Source: Carallia brachiata | Taxonomy: Eukaryota; Streptophyta; Magnoliopsida; Malpighiales; Rhizophoraceae | NCBI GenBank assembly: GCA_021464245.1 | Contig: JADCRB010000068.1 | Coordinates: forward strand, 7,426,134 to 7,490,133 | Direction: 5' to 3' | DNA length: 64,000 bases | Shown: positions 37,798 through 50,044 of the stretch, piece by piece | How positions within the stretch are numbered: the first letter of the stretch is position 1 | Layout: the number at the start of each line of letters is the position of its first letter | The notes under the pieces: model-generated | Told to the model about the DNA's origin: nothing | What the model saw: the letters and a program-made list of their open reading frames with translations, nothing else | The model's database searches: none | Position numbers and translations under genes: made by a program

Positions 37798-38561
37798 TTA
37801 AAAAAAAATACATTACTTATGTTTTTGAATGAAAAAGTTAAAATATGAAATTAAGAAATTTAGTTAAAGAGAAAGTAAAAGAATAATAATGCAAAAAAAA
37901 AAAGATATTTATGCTTTTATAATAGCAAAAAGTGAATTGTATGCATATTAAAATTATAAATCTATTTGAAATTCTAATTCTATTATAATATTAAGAAAGA
38001 CTATAACAATCAGGCATCTATTAAAAAAAATTTCTAAAAACCCTAAAATTAAGCGTTAAAAAAAATTAAAAGAGACAACTACATAAACATCTAAATTTTA
38101 TTATACTCAAATATCGTAGGATTACATAGTAATCTTGTAGTTTTTAGCATAGTATTTTTTGAGTCGTAATTGTAGCATGGTAAATTACCTTATAAATAAA
38201 TACTATTTTACTTGCTATTATAGATTTATATCCTAAGCATGCAGTACCAACAACGGTACAACATTAGGATACAATTATAAGCTGCAAGCTTAGTTAAGAT
38301 CCTGTAAAACTTCTGTGTCTTCGATAATGAAGTCTTTAGTTTATTCTCCTAAAAAACGAAGCTAGTCCTTAGTTTAATAAAAAAAATTGTAGCATGGTAT
38401 TTAATTATCTTTAAAAAAAGAAAATAAAAGAAATAAAAACAAATTGCAGCTAAGCATTTCGATCCTCTGAGAAAAAAGTTGTGTAGGACTCCAAACCAAC
38501 CGAAGAACATGGTAAAACAGACCCAAAGAAACATATTTATATGTATACAATTAGACAAAAC
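37798..38561. other. AT-rich spacer, no gene seen
   Basis: A/T-rich DNA with no recognised coding or structural signal, ending at the TA/GA microsatellite. Confidence 0.5.

Positions 38562-38611
<50 letters not shown>
38562..38611. repeat. Compound (TA)n(GA)n microsatellite
   Basis: About 25 bases of TA repeats pass directly into about 25 bases of GA repeats, just before the LINE insertion. Likely variable in length. Confidence 0.97.
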
Positions 38612-38685
38612 CAAAGTTTTTATTTCAACGCAATCATATGTTGTAACAGGGCTTAGGATAGTTTCTTCTATAGTTGTGGTGTTAT

Positions 38686-39465
38686 GCGGTGAACATTTTG
38701 AGTCCAGTGTTTGCTATCGTGTGCCGGTTTCTACTAACTTGTGTCGAAAGCATTTTATTGGTTCATGCTACCTAATTAGCTTCGTCAGTCCATTTGTGGC
38801 CGTTTTCTAGGTGTTCTAGTTGGTCCCCTCTCGATTCCGTGGTCGGGGTGTTTGGCTTCCGTTTTTCCCTAGTTTTCTTCTAGTTTCTTCTGTTTGGGGA
38901 TGTCGGAGTGCGGCGCTGTCAACCGCTAACTCTTCTGATCGTGTCTACTATCAGGGGGTCGGGGGGTGCGGCTTCATTTTGGTGGTTGTTGATCGGACTG
39001 TACAGATTAGAAGTTTCCAGCTTCCTTTTGCCGCATGGAGACATTGCATCAAGTGGGATCATAGTTGCAGCGTGGTGTTGTCGTTCGATTCTGAGTGCTT
39101 CTCCCAAGATCTCTGGTGGAGTTGGGCAGTGTTTGGTCCCCTGCGATAGCCGTTTGGCGTGTCACCACTGTTGTGGTGGTGGAGCTCTCACCGGTTTGCT
39201 AGTTCTAGTCACATTCCAGTGGAGATTATGGCTATGGAGCTGTCCTGTCTTTGGGCTGTTTTGCCCTTTAACCTGTGGGCCAGTCTTTCCTGAACTTAAG
39301 CCTGGTGTGTTTGTGGTTATACTGTAATCTATTAAAGTGTTCGTCTTTGTTGGGCCATTGGGTCGATTTGAGCTACTTGGGTTCATAATGTAGTTTGCTT
39401 TTGGTCTTGATTATCCTATATTTTATGTTTAATGAAATCTATCCTATTTCTTGCTGCTCGAAAAA
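38686..39465 (+). mobile_element. 5'-truncated LINE (non-LTR retrotransposon) 3' end
   Basis: A 780-base, clearly more GC-rich block flanked by a perfect 16-bp direct repeat, atagttgtggtgttat, at 38670-38685 and 39466-39481. The block ends in aatgaaatctatcctatttcttgctgctcgaaaaa, that is a polyadenylation-like signal and an A-rich tail right at the right-hand repeat. This is the signature of target-primed reverse transcription by an L1-type LINE. The open frames inside (to 139 codons) do not resemble reverse transcriptase and fit a 3' UTR of a heavily 5'-truncated copy. Confidence 0.8.
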
Positions 39466-39481
39466 ATAGTTGTGGTGTTAT

Positions 39482-40551
39482 CTCCGTGGGCTTGAAACGA
39501 AATCACAATCCTCCATGGGAACTATAAATATGTATCTTGTTACGACGGTATGTAATGGGCACTTAAAAAAAAAAAAAAAGATTGAGACACAGGAAATTCA
39601 AAGAGAAAAATAGCACCCAATTCATAAATACAAAAAAGGCAAAAAAAGCAAACGAAAGGACAATTTGGATGCATAAATTAACTGATTAAGCTTTTTGGAA
39701 GATTTAAACTACCTGCTCTTACTTCTATTGTTCAAATGTTCTTAGCTCGGAGCGAGGCTTCAAAAGCTGCCAAAAAGGAGACAGAACATGACCCTTTCGG
39801 GAATTTTGTTTCCAAAGAAAATACCAATACCCATGAGCGAACTACAGGAACATGATCCTAATCAAATGAAACAACATGATATAAACACGATGAGCCTTTT
39901 TTTTTTAATTTATGCTCTTTAATATGATTAAGAGAGATTAAATAGACTTAGATTTTTTTTTTTTTGGGTCAGATACTTCTATTTAATTTTATAAAAGGGT
40001 AATAATTTAACCTAAATTATTAAAAGGAAGTTAAACAATATTATATTCTTAAACAGGTAAAAAGTAATATGTATTTAAATTGTTAGTAATTTTTTTAACT
40101 TAAATGATTTGATTTTTTTTTCCTTTATAATAAAAAAATACATAACAAGAAGGGATTTCTAATTTGACTCTTATTTTTTAAAAAGTATAACTTACTCATA
40201 ATTTTATATCGCACAATGAGTGGATCTATGTAAAATAAAAAAATAAAAAAATAGTTTTGTGTGATATAAGATTATGAATGTATTTTACTCATAAAAAAAT
40301 TAAATTATTCATTTTTCCTATTTTAAAATGAAAAAATATAAAGAGAATTAAAACAAAAGGAGAAATTTGGGATTTTTTTGTCCTTTATTTCCTTAATTTG
40401 AGAATTTGACCCGTTTCAAATAGAAAAAATTTAAAGATTTTCTCTCAGCTACAAATAAAAGGAAACTTCCTCCAACCTTCCCCTTTATAATACTGTAATA
40501 TAATCATATAATATGATATGATAGTAATGGAGTTACATACCTATGTCTATA
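39482..40551. other. AT-rich region with element similar to 36.7-37.0 kb
   Basis: About 39935-40490 aligns in pieces with 36690-37030: ttctatttaattt, ttcttaaacaggtaaa, aaattgttagtaattttttt, and agagaattaaaacaaaaggagaaatttgggattttt followed by a ctctca motif. It probably contains a second copy of the same short non-autonomous element, with a longer interior. No gene. Confidence 0.5.
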
Positions 40552-41078
40552 TCTATATTAAAGTTGAAGCTGAGGGAAATGTGATGATTCATCGTAAATT
40601 CGTAAATTTAAAATAATATTAAAATATTTTATAATTATTAAAATTCTATTACAATTATAATTAAGAGTCAAAATTAATATAAATCTAATTATAATCAAAT
40701 AAGTGTTATATTGATTTATATATTCATACTTTGACTATAGTTAAATCTTTATAATTATAAATTTTATAATAAAAAATAATAAAAAAGAAAAAAATTATTT
40801 CACAAATCCTACTTTTTAGAAAATAAAAAAGATTAAAAAAATCTCTCAAATTTACCTATAATTTTTTCCTCAAAAGAAAAAAAAAAGACTACTTCCAAAT
40901 TTGTTTTCCTAAAAAAGAAAAAATTTCTTTTTTAATTTCTTAAAGAAATTTTAAAAAATTCCTAAAAAAATAATACTCAAAATTTAAAATTTTTTATTTT
41001 TCTTTTAAATAAAATAAAGTAAAAATAAATTTTTAAAAAATATGATTAAATCTGCACATTGTGCAGATCTATTACTAG
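40552..41078 (+). mobile_element. Non-autonomous Helitron, 527 bp
   Basis: The 3' end is canonical. ATCTGCAC (41050-41057) pairs perfectly with GTGCAGAT (41061-41068) over a 3-base loop; six bases later comes CTAG (41075-41078), followed by host T. The proposed 5' end is TC at 40552, preceded by A: TCTATATTAAAGTTGAAGCTGAGGGAAA, a form typical of plant Helitron starts. The interior is AT-rich with no Rep/helicase coding, so it would need a helper element in trans. No target duplication is expected for Helitrons. The 5' border is the less certain end. Confidence 0.75.
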
Positions 41079-43400
41079 TATAGATAATAATATTAAATTT
41101 TTGGCATGAAAAAATAAATTAGGAAAATAAAAAAAACAAAAAGAAAAATTGAAGAATTACCATGTGGAAGTTAAGATTAAGAGGAAGCTTTCTCTAACTT
41201 CTCCTCTATACTATATATATATATTATAGAATAAAAATATAATTAAGTATACTATAATTACTACACAACTATTCATTTTTTTCAACATATCATTTGAAAG
41301 ACGAATGATTTATATTAAAAAAACTAAAATGGAAGGAGAAGAATATGACTTGACAATCTTTTGTCACAGGATTAGTAAATATAAATTGGTTTTAGATAAA
41401 TGACTTTAAGTCACCAAAGTATATATTTAAGAGTTCGGTACAGTTTAGGCGCCCTAAAAAATGTCTCTATTAGCTTGTCCCAATTATATATGAAAAATAA
41501 CTAATTATTAATTTTTTATAACCACATGTATACTTTAAATAACAAAAAAAATAAAACAGTAAGATACATTTTATTTTTTCGTTACTCTTTTTATTCATGT
41601 GCTTGCAAACAATTAACAATTAATTATTTTTTATTACATAATCAGGACAAATTTGTAGTAACATTTTGTAAGGCTCTTAATCCATTCCCTTAAGAGTTAA
41701 AGGAATTGGGGATTTTCAGAAGGACTTGGAGGGATACTGGCAATAAGATTGATGAAGGATGACAAAGAAAAACATGACTGTACAATGTAGGTTTAAAACA
41801 CGTTGACATGTTTACTGCACAAGATCAACAACCCAAAAAAAGCACAAAGCATCCTAGAGGCCTAAAGGGGATAATACAAAGTATGGACACAACCCAACTA
41901 GGACAAACCCAGATACCAAGTCCAACTCAATCGGCCCAAAGGCCATAAGGCACAACCATCAGTGAAACAACTTTACAGCCACTCGTACCAGGAGCACGGG
42001 CACCGGCCACCGTCGAGGTGAGTCCCACAGCCACAACAGGCAATGCCAACAGGCTCCAAGAAAGGAAGTGCCATCTGAATTCATCATCGAAACCACATAA
42101 GTTAGCCAAAATCAAGAAGCAAAACCCAGCAACTGATGCGTCCTAAGCCTAAATTCTCGCCCCACAACCCACCGGAAAGCCATTGCTACTAGACCTGTAG
42201 AGAAAACCACTGCACACCACCTGCACAAGATCCTTCCTGAAAACCAAAAAGAAGCGACCTCCCCCACCCCCGTCGACCACTGGCGTCGACTAGGGAGGTA
42301 GGAGGAAGAGATGCTCCTGAAGGTGAACCAGCAGAAAGAGAGCGTACAATGAACAATCTGAGGGACAGAGAAGCAACCCCACCACCATTACGAGACCAAC
42401 CGAAACACTAAGAACCAACACCAAAACAACCACCACCCTGCCAACAAAGCTCCAAATCGAAGCACAAAACAGTATCTTTCTTTCCGCGCATGATAGAGAA
42501 TACTGTACCCGATGTGTAAGATATTGGCTTCACAAGTTCCATTAAAAAGCAACGTAAACAATTATCTATTTAGTTAATTAATTAAATAAAATAATTAAAT
42601 AAAAAATTTTAAAATTACTTGAATTTACGCCCTTTTTTTGGCGCGTAGAGAATTCGGCGACAATAAACTTAAAACTAAGAAGACGGTTAATTCTATTATT
42701 GTATCTTATTATTTTTCTTATTTGTTTATAGTTAGAGGTCATGGACCATGGTTGGACTTTTCTTTTTAAAATTGAAAAACGTAGAGGTGACACTATGGGC
42801 ATCGAGAAAAATTACGTTGATTTTACCATGCAGAGAATTAAGACTTTTTGATAGAAATTATTTATCTTTTTTATAGTTGTATGTAATTAGATGCACGTCT
42901 GATTTTATTAAATAATTTTAAAAAAATTTAAATTCATAATTTTATAATACGTATGAATCATTAATAATGTGTTTGATTTGAGAGAATTTGATAAAAAAAA
43001 AAAGAAAATGATGAGAAAATTTTAGTTAAAAAATATTATTATTACTTTATTATTTTCTCATAATTTTTTTCACAATTTTCTCATCAATTTAAATTATTAA
43101 TTTTTATTTTTTCTCTCATAAATTACTATTTATTTTTTTATTTATTTTTTTTTATATTTTTCTCATTAATCTAAATAATTGTATTTTCTTACATTTTTTT
43201 TCACAACTTCCTAACAATTCAAATATACAACATAAATCACAATGACTCGTAATTATGTTGACGTGTTGTAAAGTTATTTCACGTGAGCTAAATCTCATTA
43301 ATATAAATTAAAATTTTAAATGACAATATAATTGTTAAAATGTTGGGTAGATAATAATAATAGATAGTTAAATTAAAAAAATATATTAAATTTAAAAAAA
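41079..43400. other. Mixed intergenic region, possible retroelement block
   Basis: Near 41190-41225 a further copy of the terminal motif appears in reverse (gaagctttctctaacttctcctctatac). About 41790-42500 is markedly more GC-rich than its flanks, with no long open frame. Its texture is like a retroelement 3' UTR read on the minus strand, but no poly-T start or target duplication was found, so I leave it unclassified. From 42540 on it is plain AT-rich DNA. Confidence 0.4.
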
Positions 43401-44073
43401 AATTGCATTTGCCTAGAAGAGATGGCAAGAGAAATGAGAGAGAACTAGATCTCTTCTTGATCTCTAGACTGCCGAATTTGGATGCCAACTGTCCCCAGTG
43501 CACTGATTGCGAAAGAGCAGAGCAGCCGTGCCAGGCAGGGGACGCAATGCCACTGGTGGCCACGACGAGACGAGTCTTGGTCTGTGGCCTCCGCCGGCGG
43601 GGGGAGAAAGAGGAGCGGTCGGTGGGTGGGTGATGTGGTCCGTGGGATTGGGGATTCAGGAACATCGGACGGGGGTGCGCGTGACATGGGGAGTTCTCAT
43701 TGGTCAGGATCATTCAGGGGTCCCACCTTCTAAACTGGTTCAGGAGATCAGATGATGTGATCTCGACCGTACACTGTTTAAACTCCTTCTAAGCGTTCGC
43801 CGTCCTCCACTTATAAACCACCTCCATATTCCCAAACGAAAAAAGGAACAGCAAGAAAGAAGGTCGACAACACAATGGCCTCTTCGAGTTTTTTTTTTTT
43901 TTTTTGAAAATAAAAATAAAAAATAAAATAAAAAATAAAAAAAAACCCAGCCCGACCCGACTCCCAAATTCTAATTAATTTTAATTATTTATTTCTTTTT
44001 GGGATCTCTATCTCTACAAGTCTCAACCTAAAAACTCAAAAAAAAGATTTTCAAAATTCCCAATCGAGCACTA
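43401..44073 (+). promoter_or_regulatory. Upstream region of the PHD gene, GC-rich island
   Basis: 43403-43760 is a sharp GC-rich island in AT-rich DNA. Its several overlapping ORFs on both strands are composition artefacts, and no family is recognisable. CTTATAAACC at about 43809 could be a TATA box. T- and A-rich stretches (43889-43943) and a CT-rich leader follow before the ATG at 44074. Assigned as the promoter/5' UTR region by position only. Confidence 0.4.
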
Positions 44074-47000
44074 TGGCCTTTCACGTAGCTTGCCCAATTA
44101 CATGGTTAGTATTACTATTACCCACACTAAAAATCCCCTCCCCCTTATTATTATTTCCTTTATTTAATTTTCTTTTTTTTTTTCTCCCTCCCTTTCTATC
44201 CGTCTAAACGTTCCTCTTTGGTTTTAAAACTCGTTGTCGTCGGCGGCTTCTTGGTTCTCGTTGTTTTTTCACCGTTTGTTGTTGTTGGTGGTTTTGCAGT
44301 CGGCGGATTTGCTTTTGTCCGCTAGGGTTTCCGCGGCGTCTCCACAGTGCTGATTCGAAGGCCGCCTTCCTGCTCGATGTTTCGAGAATCGAGGATTTCT
44401 TGAGGGATCCCTCCGGAATTAGGGCTTTTTCTTCTTCTAATTCTCCTTCTACATCTTCTTATGGGACCGAGGCCGCCGCCGCCGCCACTGTTCAGGTTTC
44501 CGTTCCCAAGGTCGCGCCTCCTCCCCCTCCTCCTTCTGCTCCGCCGCCTCCGCCGGTTGTGTCTGCTGCGGGAGAGGGAGGTGGCGGCGGCGGTGGTTTC
44601 AGTGACGTGGCCGATGTCGAGTCCGCGGCTGCCGTCTCCGCGCAGACCAAGCGCGTGGCGCTTCAGAGAAAGGCCGCCGCCGCCATGGTCGCTGCTGAGG
44701 ACTATGCCCGGCGCTTTGAGGCCGGAGATTTGGCGGTTAGATTCTCGTTTATGGGCATTTATTTATTTATAATCGTAAGGGTTCAATTTAATGATGCATG
44801 CCATTTTGTCTTGCTCTTGAGTTTGTAGAGTGATTCGGTGGATATCTGGTGAAATTTAGCCTGATTATTGATTTTTTTTTAATGCATACTGTATTTCATA
44901 CCCAAATTTGGGTGGAAAAGAGTGTGACTATGCACCATTCTGCTGTCGTTACTTCATTTGCTTTTTTATCTGTCATTTTTTATGAATTTGATTGTGTGTT
45001 TCTGACCAATTCTTGGTTCAATGACTAGTGGTCTATGTATTCTGATTAGGCTTCTTTAGAGGCTGGTTTAGCAAATATCCTTGGATACTATGTGTTCAGC
45101 AGATAGTTGTTTTGCACTCGTGATTGGGATGTAAATATTGAGGCTGAATTTTGCTTGAATTGGATGAAATGGTTTTGCTGTTTGACTTTTTTGTTAATGA
45201 CTTGTTTTCAGGTTGGCGCAAAAGAAATTACTGGAGAAGAGCAAGGTCTTTCGAACTCAAATATAATGTGTCGGATGTGTTTTGTGGGTGAAACAGAAGG
45301 AAGTGAAAGAGCGAGGAGGATGCTTTCATGCAAAAGTTGTGGCAAGAAGTACCACAGAAGCTGCTTGAAATCTTGGTCTCGACATAGAGGTAAAGTTAAG
45401 GTACTACAAGTTTCTGAGGCTGCAAGCTTTATTTATTCTTACGTGGAAGATTGTTGCAGATTTATTTCATTGGAGTTCATGGACTTGCCCGTCTTGCCGA
45501 ATCTGTGAGGTAATACAATGATATGCATGCATGTTAGTTAATGTCCCCCCCAAGGCCAATATATGTGTTCTGAAATCCAATAAGACCTGACTTCTCGGCA
45601 TAGTGCTGTAGTGAACAATCTGTGTTTTGGTTTTAATTAGTTGGCATTTCTCTTACATTTTGATTGCTTTTGGTTACTTAGATTTGTCGAAGAACTGGAG
45701 ATCCGAATAAATTTATGTTCTGCAGAAGGTGTGATGGTGCCTACCATTGTTATTGCCAGCATCCTCCACACAAGGTGACATGTCGATTGCTTGTTTGTGG
45801 GGGTATTATATCTGGTCTAGAATAACATCATTGACTGTCAAGCCTTTGTTTGCAGAATGTTAGTTCTGGACCATATTTGTGTCCCAAACACACAAGATGT
45901 CACAGCTGTGGATCTAATGTCCCTGGAAATGGCTTAAGTGTGAGGTATTGACTATGAGTAGTTAGCTTTGGCCACAACTATTGTCTTTTCTTTACGTAAT
46001 GCTACTTGTCTCTTCATTCAATAGTTAGTGGTCGAAAGGAAGGAAAAAATATTACAGCCCTCGTCAGCCAACAAGTCAGCAGCACCAGATGGCTTGCTGA
46101 TTGGCCAATTGGAGCGTTTGAATAATTAATTGTTTATCTTTCACTTCTGCATTTGTGACATGTTTGAATATACATGGTATTTGAGGAAGTGAGATCATGA
46201 CGTGCTAAGTAATGTTTGTTTTATCTTAGGCTGATAGTTCCCCTGATTCTGAACACTCCTTGGATTTTTAAGATGGTGCAAATTAAGGGCAAAAGAAACA
46301 ATGGGGAGCATAATTTTGGGTAGATAGTGGTAGAAGAAGCTGCTTGCTCATTTGAGAACCGTCCATGTTTGTGATAGTTTCAGTTTTCTGCAACTCCTTT
46401 TTGGCCCGCAATGTTGATTTTTGTTTGCCAAATGAACTTTCAGATGGTTTCTTGGATATACCTGCTGTGATGCTTGCGGAAGATTGTTTGTGAAGGGAAA
46501 TTATTGTCCTGTTTGTTTGAAGGTACGAACTATTTCATATTTAGTAACTGATCAGAGATAGGTTTGTTGGAGGCTTTATCCTGAGGTAGGCTGATATTAG
46601 ATATTTAATATGTGAGACGGTTGGCAGTACAGATTCGTTCTTTTAGGAGCTTTTTTTGTTGGACTTGTTCTCAATGTTTTCTTTTTTGTTGTGTGCTTGT
46701 GATGGAATATTAATGTCTTTCAACACGTATAGGGTTTTTATGTTTTCCTCTACCTTGTAGGTATATAGAGATTCAGAATCAACCCCAATGGTCTGCTGTG
46801 ATATTTGCCAGCGCTGGGTGCATTGCCATTGTGATGGCATCAGGTTTGCTATCTTTTTCCACAAACAGAACTTTCTTTTGTAGACTATCTTGTGCATGAT
46901 TGCTGGTTTCTGAGCAATTATTTTGTGCTCTGGTCACACACAAGTATTCATGTGTACAAGCATATATCTTCATATAAATTTTCATCATCCTGTTGTGGGG

Positions 47001-50000
47001 CACATTCAAATAATGTTAGCTGTTAGAAGGTAGCCGGGGAAGTTATATCTGTCCTTTCAAAGTTCTAATTGGCAAGATCAACTGCCCTTGGTTGTGCTGG
47101 AAATAGGGTGAGACTCGGACAAATGAGAGCAATTAACTAGAAATGTGCATTACAAAGGAAAATAAGTAGAGAAGATGTTCATTGTGTGGGAATCATTTCT
47201 GAAATCGTTGTTGAGCTAAAATGGAGAATATGGACCATAATGGAAAACTCTCGCTTATTAAGGCAAGCTCTCAGATGAATTAAGCGTGTATTGACATTGC
47301 AACTTCTTGATGCAAAATACACTCTTGAAACTTTGTGGGAGACCTGACGCATAGCGTCACCATTTAGGCTCTGCAATATGCTTTAGATCTATGAAAAAGT
47401 TCTGGACATGCTTCTTATCTCTTTTCTAACCTCAAATATGAGCAGTCGAAATTTCAGAAAGATAAATGGTTTATGAATCATGGAGAACATTAATGGCATT
47501 AGGTTTGTTTCAGCAATTTGTTGGGACATTGTCGTGTGGTTCCTCCGCTGCTTGCATAGCATGGCAAGTGCTCCTTTTTTTTTTTTTGACTGTGAGTGCT
47601 GGTTATATAACTTATTTCAATGGCACTTATTGTTGTGTATTACTCATGCCTTCTTGAAGTATGATAGCTAATTCTGAAATTATTTGCAGTGATGAAAAAT
47701 ATCTTCAGTTTCAAGTGGATGGAAATCTTCAGTATAAATGTGCCACATGTCGTGGAGAGTGCTACCAGGTTTGCAATTGGAAGATTTCTCTCTCTCTCTC
47801 TCTCTCTCTCTTTCTCAAGCTTGTGCCTGCTTTCTTTCTTTCATGTGCTGTGTCTCCTGCTTTCTTTCCCTTCTGTTTCTTCTGAACAACTGGTTAAGTT
47901 ATGTTTTTTCCCAGGTCAAGGATCTTGAAGATGCTGTTCAAGAGCTCTGGAGGAGACGAGATAAAACTGATCAACATTTAATTGCCAGCTTGAGGGCTGC
48001 TGCAGGGTTGCCAACCCAGGAAGATATATTTTCTATTTCGCCTTACTCAGATGATGAAGAAAATGGTCCTGTAATGCTGAAGAATGAATTTAGTCGTTCC
48101 TTTAAGCTCTCTCTTAAAGGACTAGTTGACAAATCTCCAAAGAAAAGCAAGGAATATGGAAAGAAATCACTGAATAAAAAATCCGCCAAGAAAAAAGGTA
48201 TACCGGCATCTTTGATCAATAAGATAGAACCATATCCGCCGGAGGGTTCATATGGACAAAGTATGGATGATAACAAGAGTGAGGACACGAAGTCTCATAA
48301 AAGAAGACTGGATGCTTATTCCCCTGCTGTTGCAGGGATTGTGAGCGACACTGAAGGAGTTTGCTCTCCCAATCAGCCAGGAGTATTAAAGCAAAAGCTT
48401 GTTGATGAGGTGATGGTGAGTAATGGAGAAAGGACTTCCAAAATTGCTAAAATTACTAGTAGTAAGCCTCAAGATTTGGATAGTGGGGATGTTATTCAAA
48501 AAGATGCTAGCAAATTGAAATCCATTAAAGCAAAGAAGTTAGTCATAAATCTGGGTCCACGAAAAATAGTTACCAGTTCTCCAAGATCAGATGCTTCAAG
48601 CTGCCAAAGAGAACAAGATTTGACTTCTTCTAATGGTAAGTCCTCTGTGATTCTCTGCACGCTTATGGTCTGTAATTTTATGACTAGAACCTTTACACTA
48701 GAGGCATAGGTCTCTCTATCTCTCTCTCTCTCTCTTCCCTGGAGATTTGGCTTACATAACACGTGTTCATGAGCAGGCAGTGGAGATACAGGCTACCGTA
48801 GAATAGATGACAGGTCTATGGTGGATAGACATGATGACGCTCCTAAACGTGATGAGGGTGAGTGATTTCTGGTTATATATATATTTTGGTTTTTTTTGTG
48901 CCATCCATTGCTCAGGAAGGACATTTTATTTACTTTTATGTTCAATTATGTGATTGATTTCTGTTGCATGCAAAAAATTGCAGCTAGTCACTCAGGCCTG
49001 AAATTTGCTCGAAGGGAAGGAAATCTGATCAAGTTTGGAAAAGTAAAATCTGAATCTTCCAAATTAAACCCGAGAATCAATAAAGGGACCGGTAGTGATG
49101 CATATGAAAATGTAAATTCAGATCACAGACATGTTTCATCAGGTAAGACAAGCGCCGAGGGAATTGGGGCTGCGGGTGACGTCCCCACATTCAGAAGGGA
49201 CAAGATTTCTTTGGGGAAGCAATCTGAAGCAAGGCCTGATGCATATTCCGAAAGCAATGATGATTCTGGTGACACACCAATTATGCTTTCTTTACCAAAA
49301 GATTCAAAGTTCTCACTTAAATTGAAGATCAAAAAACCCAATCTGAGAATCAGAATGCTCAATTACCTCTGCCTGAGGAAGAAAAGAGTTCCATTAGAGG
49401 TCAAAGGTCAAAAAGAAAGAGACCATCAATTTTCTTAGAGAAAATGCCTTCCAATGAAGGGGAAGATGTCACGCATTCGGTTCAGGATGGTGAGATGATG
49501 GAAGCTAATTGGATATTGAAAAAGCTAGGTAAAGATGCAATTGGAAAGAGAGTTGAAGTTCATCAGCCATCTGACAACTCTTGGTAAATTTTCTATTTCC
49601 TTTAGGGGGAGGTGTTCTTTAACATCCACAGCACAGTTACTTGATGGGTGTTTTGTTTATTCTGTCACATTAACAGGGACCCTTATTTTGATATGGGGGA
49701 GGGGATGATTCCTCAGATGTCCAACACCTTTTTCTGTTACCGTAGCCTATTGCCCCTCATCCCACGTGCATGTTCATGCGTCAACTTGGCGTCTTCTTTT
49801 TCTGTTAGCTAGGCTTCGGATTTATCTATTACTCTTTGCAAATCTGGTTATGTTGTGGCCTGACCTATCTTTTCTGCTGTTGATGATGACCTTGTAACCC
49901 AGGCATAAGGGTGTAGTCTCCAACATTGTAGAAGGAACATCAATGCTATCTGTTGCTCTAGATGACGGTAGAGTGAGAACCTTGGAACTTGGGAAGCAGG

Positions 50001-50044
50001 CAGTTCGTTTTGTTCCTCAAAAGCAAAAGAGATCAAATGTATAA
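44074..50044 (+). CDS. Multi-PHD zinc-finger protein with Tudor-like end; frameshift in exon 12
   Basis: Thirteen exons: 44074-44105, 44300-44735, 45212-45389, 45460-45509, 45682-45774, 45856-45944, 46444-46522, 46761-46843, 47690-47768, 47915-48635, 48777-48857, 48984-49583, 49903-50044. All junctions are GT-AG and keep phase, giving a model of about 887 aa. Residues 1-156 hold MAFHVACPITCRRIC, a Pro-rich and a Gly-rich stretch. Residues ~176-373 are Cys/His-dense PHD/RING-like fingers (CRMCFVGETEGSERARRMLSC; CKSCGKKYHRSCLKSW; CRRCDGAYHCYCQHPP; CCDICQRWVHCHC). Then a basic Ser/Lys-rich linker, and a Tudor-like end (GKRVEVHQPSDNSWHKGVV). Similar plant proteins (Arabidopsis AT3G08020/AT3G52100 type) are presumed nuclear chromatin readers. 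Exon 12 is 600 nt where 601 is needed: near 49343 the frame shifts, so the literal reading stops at 49438 after about 791 aa, while the other frame continues family sequence to the true stop. Confidence 0.9.

Noticed and set aside
38820..39327. ORFs of 109 and 139 codons in the GC-rich block
   Set aside because: They lie inside a LINE fragment with target duplication, show no reverse transcriptase motifs and overlap in different frames.
43288..43755. Arg/Pro-rich ORFs on both strands before the PHD gene
   Set aside because: Composition artefacts of a GC-rich island; several frames are open at once and none resembles a family.
48043..48288. Minus-strand Ser/Leu-rich ORF opposite PHD exon 10
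   Set aside because: Shadow of a long Lys/Ser-rich coding exon.
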